A stretch of DNA of 64,000 nt from Nitrospirillum viridazoti (GCF_007827975.1 NZ_VITT01000015.1), one strand, 5' to 3'; shown: positions 17,866-26,748, counted from the stretch's first letter. Numbers and translations: made by a program. The notes: generated by a model from the sequence alone, not told the origin.

Positions 17866-19343
17866 GCCGCATCTCCTCTTTCACGGACCGGGGTACCATA
17901 GGCCTCCGCCGCCACTTCCAGGATGGCGGCCACCAGGTCGGCGGGCGCCGGGTGGTTCCCGCAAGCCGGCCCCTCATCCAGGGGGCAGGCCTTGTAGCCG
18001 CCGCAAGGGGCGCAGGGCAGCGCCGGCGTGGGCAGACGATAGCCCGCACGCCGGGGGGCGTCGGAATTGCCGGGGAAAGTGGGACCGAACACCGCCACGG
18101 TGGGATGGCCCAGGATCTGGCTGGCGAAATGCAGGGGGAAACTGTCGACGCTGACCATGACGTGATGCCGGCGGATCAGGGCCGCCAGCCGGTCGGTGCT
18201 GCCGGCCGTGGCCGGCGTGGCGCCGTCCGCCGCCAGCGCCGGGGCGTCCAGCACGGTGACGGCGCAGCCCAGGCGCACCAGGGCGCGGACCAGCGCCCGG
18301 GCTTGGGCACCGGGATAGGTCTTCAGGGGCCAGCCGCCCGACAGCTGCATCAGCACCCGCAAGGGCGCCAATGGCAAGGCGCAGCGGCCGGCCTTCACGG
18401 GCGCACGGCGGTAGAGCGTGTCCTGCAGCGTCGCCACCGGATCGCCCAGGGCGAAGCGTGCCTGGTCCACCAGGTTGAAGGGCGTGCGGGAATAGGATTT
18501 GGAGAAGCGGCAATAGACCATGAAGGTCCTGGCCCGCACCTCAGGGTCGATGTGCGCCAGGCTGTCCAGGTAATAGCGGCCGTCCGACACATCCCCCGTG
18601 CGGCTGACGGGCGGGATATCCAGCACGATGGGCTCCAGCCGGTTGCCGCAATCCCGGAAGATGTCGAGGTAGTCGCGGCAGACCACCTGGCGCTGGAAGG
18701 CCAGCTGCCCCGCCAGCACCAGGCGGGAGGCCAGGCTGAAGAACAGCACATCGCCGGCATGGCCCGGGTGGTGGGCGGCGAAGGGCAGCCGGCGCCAGTC
18801 CGCCCGCGTACGGATCAGCCGCACGGCATCGGCGCATTGCGTGCGCCAGGCGGCCAGGTTGTCGCCCAGGATATAGCCCTGGGCGGTGATCCTGGGCAGC
18901 GGGGCCAGCGGCTTCAGCGGCGTCTGGCGCCGGGGCACGATCTGGCCGGTCAGTTGCGACAGCAGCTGCGCGTCGGTCGCCGCCCGGTTGGCCGAGAGCA
19001 GGCAGAGGAAGCGGCCCAGGCCCTGGTCGAACAGGGCACGCGGCAGGACGTAGGCGACGGGGAAGGTTTCCGCGTCCGTCAGCACGCAGGGACAGCGCAG
19101 CGTATCGCCGCCGCGCAGCAGGTCGGCCAGCCGGGCGCCGCGCGCGGCCAGCAGCGGGTTGCTGACCACCACCGCGTCGGCCCCGGGCACGCGCGCCAGG
19201 GTGCGGCGCGCCACCTCCCACACATAACGGCCGGGGGGTGAGGTGGCGCTGTCCAGCAACTCCCCCCGCGACAGGCCGCCCATGGAGTAGCGGAAGTCGA
19301 ACGCCTCCATCCGCCCACCGGTGATCGCGACGCCGCCCAGCAT
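17862..19343 (-). CDS. GT9-like glycosyltransferase paralogue, distal copy
   Basis: A 493-residue protein. The C-terminal half has the ADP-heptose-type (GT9) nucleotide-sugar fold: LRVLMQLSGGWPLKTYPG, a VSVDSFPLHFASQILGHPT segment and VAVFGPTFPGNSDAPRR, then a four-cysteine cluster (PCAPCGGYKACP and a later GPAC) as in many GT9 enzymes. The N-terminal half (starting MLGGVAITGGRMEAFDFRYS) is unfamiliar and is not a TPR. It is a tandem duplicate of the next gene, sharing for instance SATSPPGRYVWEVARRTLA and LPFAAHHPGHAGDVLFFSLA. Likely transfers a sugar to a surface glycan or protein. The acceptor is unknown. Confidence 0.72.
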   Translation of the reverse strand: MLGGVAITGGRMEAFDFRYSMGGLSRGELLDSATSPPGRYVWEVARRTLARVPGADAVVVSNPLLAARGARLADLLRGGDTLRCPCVLTDAETFPVAYVLPRALFDQGLGRFLCLLSANRAATDAQLLSQLTGQIVPRRQTPLKPLAPLPRITAQGYILGDNLAAWRTQCADAVRLIRTRADWRRLPFAAHHPGHAGDVLFFSLASRLVLAGQLAFQRQVVCRDYLDIFRDCGNRLEPIVLDIPPVSRTGDVSDGRYYLDSLAHIDPEVRARTFMVYCRFSKSYSRTPFNLVDQARFALGDPVATLQDTLYRRAPVKAGRCALPLAPLRVLMQLSGGWPLKTYPGAQARALVRALVRLGCAVTVLDAPALAADGATPATAGSTDRLAALIRRHHVMVSVDSFPLHFASQILGHPTVAVFGPTFPGNSDAPRRAGYRLPTPALPCAPCGGYKACPLDEGPACGNHPAPADLVAAILEVAAEAYGTPVRERGDAA

Positions 19344-19358
19344 GGTCCCTGCTCCCCC

Positions 19359-20858
19359 CTACGCCGCGTCGCCCAGGCCCAGGACGGAGCGCGGGCCGGC
19401 GCCGTAGACCTCGGCCGCCACCTCCAGGATGGCGGCCGCCAGCTGGGCCGGGCGCGGCTGGTTGGCGCAGTCGCGGGTCATCAGCACGGGGCAATAGTCC
19501 AGGCAGCCGCAGGGGCCGCAGGGCAAGGCGGGGGCCGGCAGGCGGTAACCCGGGCGCCGGGGCGCATCGGAATTGCCGGGGGCGGTGCAGCCGAAGATGG
19601 CGACAGTGGGATGCCCCAGGATCTGACTGGCGAAATGCAGGGGGAAACTGTCGACGCTGAGGAAAACATGGTGGTCGGCCAACAGGGCCTTCAGCGCGTT
19701 GGTACTGCCGGCCGTGACCACGGTGGCGCCGTCCGCTTCGGCATCGGGCAGGTCGATGACGGTGACGGCACAGCCCAGATCGGTCAGGGCGCGGATCAGC
19801 ACGCGGCGGTCCCTGGCCGGGTAGGTCTTGAGGTCCCAGCCGCCGGTCAGCTGCATCAGCACCCGCACGGGCGCGCCGGGCGGCAGAGGTGGCGGGCGGT
19901 GCTGGACGGCGGGCGCGCGGGCATAGAGCGTGTCGGCGAAGGTGGCCACCGGGTCGCCCAGGCTGAACCGCGCATGGTCGATCAGGTTGAAAGGCGACTT
20001 GGCGTAGGCCTTGGAATAGCGGGAGAAGACGATGAACGTCTCCTCACCCACCCCCGGCGACAGGTGGGCCAGGCTGTCGATGAAATAGCGGCCGTCGCCC
20101 ACGTCGGTGTTACGCGGCGCCGGCGGGATGTCCAGCACGATGGGCGCCAGCCGGTTGCCGCAGTCCTGGAAGATGTCCAGGTAGGCCCGGCACACCACCT
20201 GGGACTGGAAGGCCAGATGCCGGTCCGGCACGAGGCGCGAGGCCAGGCTGAAGAACAGCACGTCGCCGGCATGGCCCGGGTGGTGGGCGGCAAAGGGCAG
20301 GTCGCGCCAGTCATCCCGCGCCCGCATCAGCTTCACGGCGTTGACGCACTGGACCAGCCAAGCCTCCAGGTTGTCACCCAGGATGAAGCCCTGGGGCGTG
20401 CTTTCCGGCAGGGACCCGATGGCGCGCAGGGCCGTGGGGCGGCGGGGCACGAAGCCGCCGCCCACCAGGCGCGACAGCAGTTGGGCGTCGGCGGCGGAGC
20501 GGCTGACCGACAGCAGGCAGAGGAAGCGGCCCAGGCCCTCGTCCAGCAGTCGGCGCGGCAGGACGTAGGCGATGGGGAAGGTGCCCTCGTCCGTCACCAC
20601 CGCCGGGGCCGGCAACGGCCCGCCGGCCAGCACCAGCTTGGCCAGGCGGCTGGCGCGGATGGGCAGGATGGGGTTGCCGACCACCACGGCGTCGGCGGCG
20701 GGACAGGCGGCCAAGGTGCGGCGCGCCACCTCCCACACATAGCGGCCGGGGGGCGTGGTGGCGCTGTCCAGGATGTCGTTGGGCGTGAGCGCGCCGGCGG
20801 AAAAGCGGAAGTCGAAGGACTCCACCCCGCCGGCCGTTATCGCCAGACTGCTCAGCAT
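19359..20858 (-). CDS. GT9-like glycosyltransferase paralogue, proximal copy
   Basis: First gene of the minus-strand glycan operon; 499 residues from the ATG at 20858, chosen because it lines up with the start of its paralogue (MLSSLAITAGGVESFDF) and has a G-rich ribosome site. The layout is the same as the distal copy: an unfamiliar N-terminal half, then FLSVDSFPLHFASQILGHPT, VAIFGCTAPGNSDAPRR and a cysteine cluster (PCGPCGCLDYCP, then RDC). Only 15 bases separate it from the distal copy. The pair arose by duplication and has diverged mainly outside the sugar-nucleotide core. A TPR-glycosyltransferase gene is divergent from it across 200 bases, suggesting shared control. Confidence 0.72.
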   Translation of the reverse strand: MLSSLAITAGGVESFDFRFSAGALTPNDILDSATTPPGRYVWEVARRTLAACPAADAVVVGNPILPIRASRLAKLVLAGGPLPAPAVVTDEGTFPIAYVLPRRLLDEGLGRFLCLLSVSRSAADAQLLSRLVGGGFVPRRPTALRAIGSLPESTPQGFILGDNLEAWLVQCVNAVKLMRARDDWRDLPFAAHHPGHAGDVLFFSLASRLVPDRHLAFQSQVVCRAYLDIFQDCGNRLAPIVLDIPPAPRNTDVGDGRYFIDSLAHLSPGVGEETFIVFSRYSKAYAKSPFNLIDHARFSLGDPVATFADTLYARAPAVQHRPPPLPPGAPVRVLMQLTGGWDLKTYPARDRRVLIRALTDLGCAVTVIDLPDAEADGATVVTAGSTNALKALLADHHVFLSVDSFPLHFASQILGHPTVAIFGCTAPGNSDAPRRPGYRLPAPALPCGPCGCLDYCPVLMTRDCANQPRPAQLAAAILEVAAEVYGAGPRSVLGLGDAA

Positions 20859-21059
20859 CGCCGCCCCCACGGGTCAGCCGGCGCCCCCGGGTGGTGCCCC
20901 CAGGTGGTACCGGCAAAATAGATTCAATTTTAGCTACACGGACGGGACCGCCAAAACAGGCGCGGTATTTACGCAAAGGGTGGCCACCGCCCCGCCATTG
21001 GTGGGCCGCCCCATTTGTCGCCACAGTGCAAGGATCAAGGGGGGATCGGGGGCGGCGAC

Positions 21060-23030
21060 ATGACGGCGGTATCCAAGGAACGGTTGATGGTGTCGCCGGA
21101 ACTGGCGGCCCTGTTCGGGCAGGCGCAGCACCACGACCGCGCCGGCCGCCTGGATGAGGCGGAAAGGCTGTGCCGCCTTATTCTGCGCCGCCTGCCCAAC
21201 GAGACGGCCGTGCTGCACCTGCTGGGCGTCATCCTCTGCCGCACCCGGCGCCTGGTGGAGGGGGCGGAGATGCTGGCCGGCGTGGCGGCGGCCCAGCCCG
21301 GCAACATCCCGGCCCTGCGCGCCTTGGGCGACGCCTTCCACGCCCTGGGCCACCTGGCCGACAGCGTCATCGCCTACCAGCGCATCCTGTTCCTGCAGCC
21401 GGGCGACGCCGACGCGCACCTGCGGCTGGGCCTGTCGCGCCAGGCCCTGGGCCAACTGCCCGGCGCCATCGCCGCCTTCCGCATGGCCGCCGCCCTGAAG
21501 CCCGCCGACGCCGACATTCGCGTCACCCTGGGCATGGCGCTGGAGGCGGCGGGCGACACGGCCGCCGCCCTGGCCGCCTATGCCGACGCCATCCGCCGCG
21601 ACGCCGACAACGCCCCGGCCTTCCTGGGCCTGGGCAACGTGCTGGCCGACCAGGGCCGCGCGGCGGAGGCCATGGCCGCCTACGCCCGCGCCCTGCACCT
21701 GGCGCCCGACTGGCCGGACGCCCTGACCAACCTGGGCCTGGCCCTGCAGGCCGACGGCCAGCTGGACCAGGCGCTGGCCCTGCACCGCCGCGCCGCCCAG
21801 CTGGCGCCCGACGCCGCCAATGTCCACATGAACCTGGGCACCGCCCTGCAACTGGCGGGACAGGGGGCGGCCGCGGTGGACAGCTATCGCCGCGCTGTGG
21901 CCCTGGCGCCCGAGGACGCGACCTGTTTGTCCAACCTGGGCCAGGCCCTGGCGGAGCAAGGCCAAGTCACGGAGGCGCTGGCCGTCCACGGCCAGGCGGC
22001 CGCCTTGGCCCCCGACAACGGCGTGGTACGCTTCAACCAGGCGCTGGCCTGGCTGCTGGCCGGCGACGATGCGCGGGGCTGGCCCGCCTACGCCTGGCGC
22101 TGGCGCGGCGGGGTCGATGAGTTGGCGGACCGGGGCTTCGCCGTACCCGAGTGGAAGGGGGAGGATCTCGCCGGCCGCACCCTGCTGGTGCATGCCGAGC
22201 AGGGCCTGGGCGACACCCTGCAATTCGTGCGCTTCCTCAGCCGCCTGCCCAGCGATGGCCGCGTCGTGCTGGAGGTGCAGCCGCCCCTGCTGGCCCTGCT
22301 GCGCGACGGCTTGGCGCACAGCGACTTGGCACCTGGGGACGTGGCGGTCGTGGCGCGGGGGCGCCCCCTGCCCGCCTTCGACCTGCATGTGCCGCTGATG
22401 AGCCTGCCGGCGGCGCTGGGCATACAGGAGGCCGCCGGGCTGGCGATGCCGGCGCCCTACCTCAAGGCCGAGGCCGATCGCGTCCGCGCCTGGGCAGGAC
22501 GGCTGGGTGGAGAGCGGCTGGGTACCGGTGCCCTCAATGTCGGCCTCGCCTGGTCAGGCAACCCCAGGCATCGGGCCGACCGGCTGCGCAGCATGTCCCT
22601 GGCCGACCTGGCCGGCCCGCTGGCGGCCTTGCCCGGCGTGACGCTGTGGCCGGTGCAGGCCGACCGCCGGCGGGGGGATGAGGACGTGCTGGCGGCCCTG
22701 GGCGTGGCCGATGTGGCGCTGGACGGCTTTACCGACACCGCCGCCTTGCTGACCGGGCTGGATCTGGTGATCACCGTGGACACGGCGGTGGCGCATCTGG
22801 CCGGGGCGCTGGGCCGGTCCGTCTGGTTGCTGCTGCCCTACGCCCCCGACTGGCGCTGGCGCCTGAACAGCCGGGACACCCCCTGGTATCCGGCCACCCG
22901 CCTGTTCCGGCAAGAGCGGCAAGGCGACTGGGCCCCCGTCATCCGCCAGGTGGTCGCCGCCCTGAAGGCGCAGGAATCGGCACGCCCGGCCCTCGACACC
23001 CCCAGCGGCACGCTTCCTGTGCCTCTGTAG
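21060..23030 (+). CDS. Tetratricopeptide-repeat protein with C-terminal glycosyltransferase-like domain
   Basis: A 656-residue protein. Residues about 15-350 are roughly nine TPRs with the expected W/LG/Y/A/P spacing (for example DAPAFLGLGNVLADQGRAAE-like units ending in ALHLAPDW). After a linker (GWPAYAWRWRG), residues about 370-640 form a GT9/SPINDLY-type domain with HAEQGLGDTLQFVRFL, LNVGLAWSGNPRHRADR, MSLADLAGPLAALPGV and GLDLVITVDTAVAHLAGALG. Such TPR-glycosyltransferases often act on proteins, including flagellins. The start at 21060 has a G-rich ribosome site; the frame is open back to 21015. It is divergent from the two GT9-like genes and closed by a hairpin terminator. Confidence 0.82.
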   Translation: MTAVSKERLMVSPELAALFGQAQHHDRAGRLDEAERLCRLILRRLPNETAVLHLLGVILCRTRRLVEGAEMLAGVAAAQPGNIPALRALGDAFHALGHLADSVIAYQRILFLQPGDADAHLRLGLSRQALGQLPGAIAAFRMAAALKPADADIRVTLGMALEAAGDTAAALAAYADAIRRDADNAPAFLGLGNVLADQGRAAEAMAAYARALHLAPDWPDALTNLGLALQADGQLDQALALHRRAAQLAPDAANVHMNLGTALQLAGQGAAAVDSYRRAVALAPEDATCLSNLGQALAEQGQVTEALAVHGQAAALAPDNGVVRFNQALAWLLAGDDARGWPAYAWRWRGGVDELADRGFAVPEWKGEDLAGRTLLVHAEQGLGDTLQFVRFLSRLPSDGRVVLEVQPPLLALLRDGLAHSDLAPGDVAVVARGRPLPAFDLHVPLMSLPAALGIQEAAGLAMPAPYLKAEADRVRAWAGRLGGERLGTGALNVGLAWSGNPRHRADRLRSMSLADLAGPLAALPGVTLWPVQADRRRGDEDVLAALGVADVALDGFTDTAALLTGLDLVITVDTAVAHLAGALGRSVWLLLPYAPDWRWRLNSRDTPWYPATRLFRQERQGDWAPVIRQVVAALKAQESARPALDTPSGTLPVPL

Positions 23031-23056
23031 GCCCCGACCGGGGCCGCCGGAGTTTT
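23030..23056 (+). terminator. Terminator after the TPR-glycosyltransferase gene
   Basis: GGCCCC (23030-23035) pairs with GGGGCC (23040-23045) around GACC, followed after a few bases by TTTT. It overlaps the stop codon. Confidence 0.5.
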
Positions 23057-23094
23057 GCGGGTAACAACGTGGACTGCAAAATGAGGATAGCCAA

Positions 23095-23110
23095 AGGCCC
23101 GGATGGGCCT
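23095..23110 (-). terminator. Terminator-like hairpin for the yqhA-like gene
   Basis: AGGCCC (23095-23100) pairs with GGGCCT (23105-23110) over a 4-base loop; read on the minus strand it is followed by TTGG. It lies 22 bases beyond the end of the yqhA-like gene and faces the terminator of the preceding gene. Confidence 0.4.
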
Positions 23111-23132
23111 GCCGGCGCCTAAGGAACCCGTA

Positions 23133-23639
23133 TTAATGCCCCAGCTTGTGGGCCTTTTCCGTCAGGTAGTCCATCAGGGCCAGCAGCACGCCGGACGCGA
23201 CGAACACCACGTGGATGACGGTGGACCACATCAGGTCGCGATCGCTGTAGTCGCTGACGCTCATGAAGGCGCGCAGTAGCTGGATGCCGGAGATGGCGAC
23301 GATGGAGGCGATGAGGCGCAGCTTCAGCCCGCCGAAATCCACCTCGCCCATCCATTCCAGGCGGTCGTGATGGCTGGCCACGCTGATTTTGGAAACAAAG
23401 TTCTCATAACCGGCGAAGATCACCATCAGCACCAGGTTGGCGATCAGCGACAGGTCGATGAGCGACAGCAGGCCCAGGATGATCTCATGCGAGGTGGCGC
23501 TGGCCAGATGGTTGATCAGCTCCCACAGCTCATGGACGAAGCCCGCCAGGGGCAGCAGCAGGGCGACCACCAGGCCAAGATAGAGGGGGGCGAGCAGCCA
23601 GCGGCTGGCGAACAGCACGCTTTCGATCCACCGGTCCAT
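23133..23639 (-). CDS. UPF0114/YqhA family inner-membrane protein
   Basis: A 168-residue membrane protein with four hydrophobic segments: SVLFASRWLLAPLYLGLVVA, a long segment around SLIDLSLIANLVLMVIFAGY, LRLIASIVAISGIQLLRAFM and VIHVVFVASGVLLALMDYL. ESVLFASRWLLAPLY and the GYENFVSKI loop are typical of YqhA proteins. The role is not established for the family. It is a single gene, with convergent terminators on its 3' side and the EF-hand lipoprotein gene upstream on the same strand. Confidence 0.88.
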   Translation of the reverse strand: MDRWIESVLFASRWLLAPLYLGLVVALLLPLAGFVHELWELINHLASATSHEIILGLLSLIDLSLIANLVLMVIFAGYENFVSKISVASHHDRLEWMGEVDFGGLKLRLIASIVAISGIQLLRAFMSVSDYSDRDLMWSTVIHVVFVASGVLLALMDYLTEKAHKLGH

Positions 23640-23750
23640 GGGCGTCCTTCCGAAGGGCGACCGCCCGGCGGGCGGCCAAATGCTTGATCGGCGCCAACAT
23701 TAACCGATTCCGGCGGCCGATTTCGACCGCCTTCGTTGAGGGTGCCGGGC

Positions 23751-24515
23751 CTACATCCCGCCCGGACCACCACCACCCATGCCGCCGCGACCGCCGCCAT
23801 GCCGGCCGCCACCGCCCATGCCGCCACCAGGACCACCCCGGCCGCCGCCACCCGGTTCCTGCACCGTCAGGTCGACCTTCTCGATCTCCTCGATGGTCAG
23901 CTGGCCGTCGCGGTTGGCGTCGATGACCTCGAACAGGGCGCGGGCGTAGGCGCGGAACTCATCGCGCGTCACACGGAAGTCCAGGTTGGTGTCGGCCGCC
24001 ATGATGGGGTCGACCCCACCCCGGCCGCCGCCGCCCATGCCCCCACCCATGCCGCCCGGCCCACGACCGCCGCCGGGAGGGGCGTCCGGCGGGGCGCCCT
24101 CGGGACCGGCGCCCGGGGCGCCGCCGTCAGGCTCGCCATGGGGGCCGCCCTCGGGGCCGCCTTCGGGACCACCACGCCCCATCAGGGCCATGCGGTCGGC
24201 CCGCCGCACCTTCTCCAGCTCGGTCACGTTCAGGGCGCCGTCGCCGTTCAGGTCGTAATGCGCGAAGACGGCGTCGGCCTCGGCCTGGAATTCCTCCCGC
24301 GACAGCTTGCCGTCCTGGTTGGTGTCCACGCGGTTGAACCAGGCGCGCAGCGACACCTTGGCCGCGTCCTCCGACGTGGTGCGGCCCAGCGTCTGCCCCA
24401 GGGGCGTAGTGACCGTGTAGAAGGTCTTGTGGCTGGAACACGCCGCCGTCAATGCCAAGGCGCCCAGCAGGGCCGGGCGAATCAGGGTGCGGCGAAGTGC
24501 TGGGTGGCGATGCAT
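23751..24515 (-). CDS. EF-hand lipoprotein with Gly/Pro-rich low-complexity segments
   Basis: A 254-residue predicted lipoprotein: the signal ends in ALALTAAC with lipid-modified Cys26. Four EF-hand loops are visible: DTNQDGKLSREE (63-74), DLNGDGALNVTE (87-98), DTNLDFRVTRDE (174-185, lacking the central Gly) and DANRDGQLTIEE (198-209). Between the pairs and at the C-terminus are Gly/Pro/Met-rich tracts with GGPEGGP and GGMGGGG repeats. The start at 24515 was chosen because AAGGA lies 7 bases upstream; an ATG at 24530 is also in frame. It may bind calcium in the envelope. The Gly-rich parts are prone to length change and may be surface-exposed or adhesive, which is inference. Confidence 0.78.
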   Translation of the reverse strand: MHRHPALRRTLIRPALLGALALTAACSSHKTFYTVTTPLGQTLGRTTSEDAAKVSLRAWFNRVDTNQDGKLSREEFQAEADAVFAHYDLNGDGALNVTELEKVRRADRMALMGRGGPEGGPEGGPHGEPDGGAPGAGPEGAPPDAPPGGGRGPGGMGGGMGGGGRGGVDPIMAADTNLDFRVTRDEFRAYARALFEVIDANRDGQLTIEEIEKVDLTVQEPGGGGRGGPGGGMGGGGRHGGGRGGMGGGGPGGM

Positions 24516-24951
24516 CGGGTGTTCCTTCATGTTGCGCGGAACGCGCTGTCTTGAAACCGCCCCGGCCCCGTCGCCGGCCCCGGGCGGCACGGGACGCCGG
24601 CACCGGACCGGCGCTGGTAACCGGCCCTTGCACGCTTGAGGCCCCACAAACTGTCGGGCTTCGCGAGGCAATGCAGACCGTCCGCAGCATGATTTGGCCT
24701 GCCCCGTTGGTAAACAAGGCTTTTACAACGCCCCCTAAATGACAAAGCCGCCATGCGCGCGCGGCAACAGGGCGCCCGATTTTCCCATTTTTGCTGGGCG
24801 GGCGCATCGTTATGGTTAAGTTGGTGGCGGCGAGACAGGATCGCGCCGTCCCATCCGCATTGAGCGGGGTGCGCATGCCCCGTCCAGTCGGCGTCCCACC
24901 CCTCCGGCCGGTTCCGGCCGTTCCTATCCCGCTGCTGGAGGCATCCCCCCG
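24516..24951. other. 436-base intergenic region between divergent envelope genes
   Basis: No convincing gene. It holds the leaders of the EF-hand lipoprotein (minus) and the MlaA homologue (plus). The middle (about 24,690-24,830) is less GC-rich than its surroundings, with T and A runs near 24,720 and 24,780-24,790, and probably carries both promoters. GCGCCCG (24772-24778) and CGGGCGC (24799-24805) can pair across a T-rich loop. Confidence 0.35.
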
Positions 24952-25884
24952 ATGCTGCGTCCCGGTTTCCCCGTCGCTTCCACCACCGTTTCCGCCCGGT
25001 CCCGCCGGCGCCTGGGCCTGACGGCCGCCGCCCTGCTGGGCATGCTGGCCCTGCCCATGCCGCTATCCACCGGCGCCCACGCCCAGGACACCCTGCCGCA
25101 GCCGCCGCAGGCGGCGGTTACGCCTGACGCCCCGGCGCCGGACGGCGACGGCGCCCGCACCGAGGTGGCCGAGGCCAAGACGGCGGAGGCGCGCGCCGCC
25201 ATCGCCGCCGCCCAGGAAGAGGACGCCAACGACCCGCTGGAGGGCATGAACCGCGCCATCTTCTGGTTCAACGAGGGCGTGGACACGGTGCTGCTGCGCC
25301 CCGCCGCCAAGGTCTACCGCACGGTGATGCCGGACTTCGCCCAGACGGGCATCCGCAACGTGCTGTGGAACCTGCGCTCCCCCCTGACCCTGGCCAATAA
25401 GCTGTTGCAGGGCGACTGGGAGGGCGCCGAGGTCGCCACCGAGCGCTTCTTCATCAATTCCACCATCGGTCTGGGCGGCCTGATCGACGTGGCGGGCGAC
25501 CACGGCCTGACCTACGAGTATGAGAGCTTCGACCAGACGCTGGCGGTCTGGGGCGTGCCCGAGGGCTTCTACCTGGTGCTGCCCGTCCTGGGCTCCTCCA
25601 CCCTGCGTGACGCCGTGGGCTTCGGCGTCGAGGCCTATGGCGACCCGGTCTCCCGCTACCTGACCAACACCCACGACGACTGGGCCGCCTATACCCGCAC
25701 CGGCGTCTACGCCGTCGACCTGCGCGCCCAGTACCTGGACGTGCTGGACGACATGAAGCGCAACAGCGTGGACTATTACGCCACCATGCGCTCGCTGTAC
25801 CGCCAGCGGCAGAACAACTACATCCGCAACGGCAAGGTGGACCCGGACCAGTTCCCGTCCATCCCGGACTACGATAGCAAATAA
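24952..25884 (+). CDS. mlaA: MlaA/VacJ family outer-membrane lipid-asymmetry protein, without a lipobox
   Basis: Outer-membrane component of the Mla pathway, which removes misplaced phospholipids. The 310-residue protein contains the MlaA core: DPLEGMNRAIFWFNEGVD (family D-P-x-E-x-xNR), ILWNLRSP-type LRSPLTLANKLLQGDWEGA, TERFFINSTIGLGGLIDVAG, FDQTLAVWGVPEGFYLVLPV and DPVSRYL. The leader (LGLTAAALLGMLALPMPLS, then GAHAQD) looks like a Sec type I peptide. No cysteine follows the hydrophobic core, whereas E. coli MlaA is a lipoprotein. A Pro/Ala-rich linker follows. A strong hairpin terminator lies downstream. No other mla genes are in the window. Confidence 0.9.
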   Translation: MLRPGFPVASTTVSARSRRRLGLTAAALLGMLALPMPLSTGAHAQDTLPQPPQAAVTPDAPAPDGDGARTEVAEAKTAEARAAIAAAQEEDANDPLEGMNRAIFWFNEGVDTVLLRPAAKVYRTVMPDFAQTGIRNVLWNLRSPLTLANKLLQGDWEGAEVATERFFINSTIGLGGLIDVAGDHGLTYEYESFDQTLAVWGVPEGFYLVLPVLGSSTLRDAVGFGVEAYGDPVSRYLTNTHDDWAAYTRTGVYAVDLRAQYLDVLDDMKRNSVDYYATMRSLYRQRQNNYIRNGKVDPDQFPSIPDYDSK

Positions 25885-25916
25885 GCCCTCCCGTTCGGGT
25901 TAGAAGCGTAATCCTC

Positions 25917-25954
25917 AAGGCCTGGTGCACGGTTCGTCCCGCGCACCAGGCCTT
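25917..25954 (+). terminator. Long hairpin terminator after mlaA
   Basis: AAGGCCTGGTGC (25917-25928) pairs perfectly over 12 bp with GCACCAGGCCTT (25943-25954), with a 14-base loop and a weak T-containing tail. It lies 33 bases after the stop. Confidence 0.65.
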
Positions 25955-26090
25955 GTGCATTCGGGCCCATGGTGCCAAGGTCATTGTGATCACAAGCTTG
26001 GGGCCGGGGCGCGGCGAGCGCCACAGCCCCGGCGTCCGTGGGAACAAGACCCCCCGAAGACGGGGTCACGCACGAGGAACAGGACCCACC

Positions 26091-26666
26091 ATGCCCCTTC
26101 CCCGCCCGCAGCCGGTGGCGCTGCCGGTCAGCAACCTGACCTTGGATATGAGCACCCCGGATATGGGGCCCAAGCTGGATATGGAGCGCTATGTCCCGGC
26201 CTTCCTGAATTCCATCGCCAACAAGCTGTCCAGCGGCGCCTCGCGCCTGTACTTCAAGCACTTCGGCATCGGGGTGGTGGAGTGGCGCATCATCGTCCAC
26301 CTGGTGGCGGAGCCGTGGTGCACCGCCGCCCGCATCTGCCAGATCATCGGCATGGACAAGGCCGCCGTCAGCCGCAGCTACGCCCTGATGGAGGATCGCG
26401 GCCTGATCCAATTCCGCCCGGCGGAACCGAGGGGCCGGGAGGCCGCCCTGACCGTGGCCGGCCGCGACCTGCACGACCGCATCCTGGTCATGGCGCTGGA
26501 GCGGGAGCGGCGCCTGCTGGCCGACTTCAGCCCGCGCGAGGTCGACACCCTGATCAACCTGCTGGGCCGCCTGCAGGCCCGCATCCCCCACGTCAACGCC
26601 TACGACCCCACGCCGGAGGAGATCGGCCTGTCGGCAGGGCCCGGGGAGCCGGCCAAAGCCTCCTGA
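26091..26666 (+). CDS. MarR-family transcriptional regulator
   Basis: A 191-residue regulator. The winged helix reads FGIGVVEWRIIVHLVAEPWC, ARICQIIGMDKAAVSRSYAL, MEDRGLIQF, then the wing with RPAEPRGREAALTVAGRDLH, which fits MarR closely. The first 35 residues (LTLDMSTPDMGPKLDM) are an unusual extension with repeated DM motifs. The start at 26091 has AGGAACAGGA about 6 bases upstream; the frame is open further up. The next gene is convergent, so its targets are not obvious. It may control the CoA-transferase gene next door or act elsewhere. Confidence 0.88.
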   Translation: MPLPRPQPVALPVSNLTLDMSTPDMGPKLDMERYVPAFLNSIANKLSSGASRLYFKHFGIGVVEWRIIVHLVAEPWCTAARICQIIGMDKAAVSRSYALMEDRGLIQFRPAEPRGREAALTVAGRDLHDRILVMALERERRLLADFSPREVDTLINLLGRLQARIPHVNAYDPTPEEIGLSAGPGEPAKAS

Positions 26667-26674
26667 GGGCCTTT

Positions 26675-26748
26675 CAGCACCCCCCGGGCAGCACCCCCAG
26701 GGCAGCACCCCCAGGGCAGCACCCCCGGGGGTCAGCACCCCCGGGCGG
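26675..26748. repeat. Five tandem copies of a 14-16-bp C-rich repeat between convergent genes
   Basis: Units begin with CAGCACCCCC: 26675-26688, 26689-26702, 26703-26716, 26717-26732 and 26733-26748. The second and third are identical (CAGCACCCCCAGGG). The fourth contains the 12-base palindrome ACCCCCGGGGGT. The array begins 8 bases after the MarR stop and runs into the last codons and stop of the CoA-transferase gene, so copy number affects that gene's C-terminus. Copy number could vary by slippage. Confidence 0.85.
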
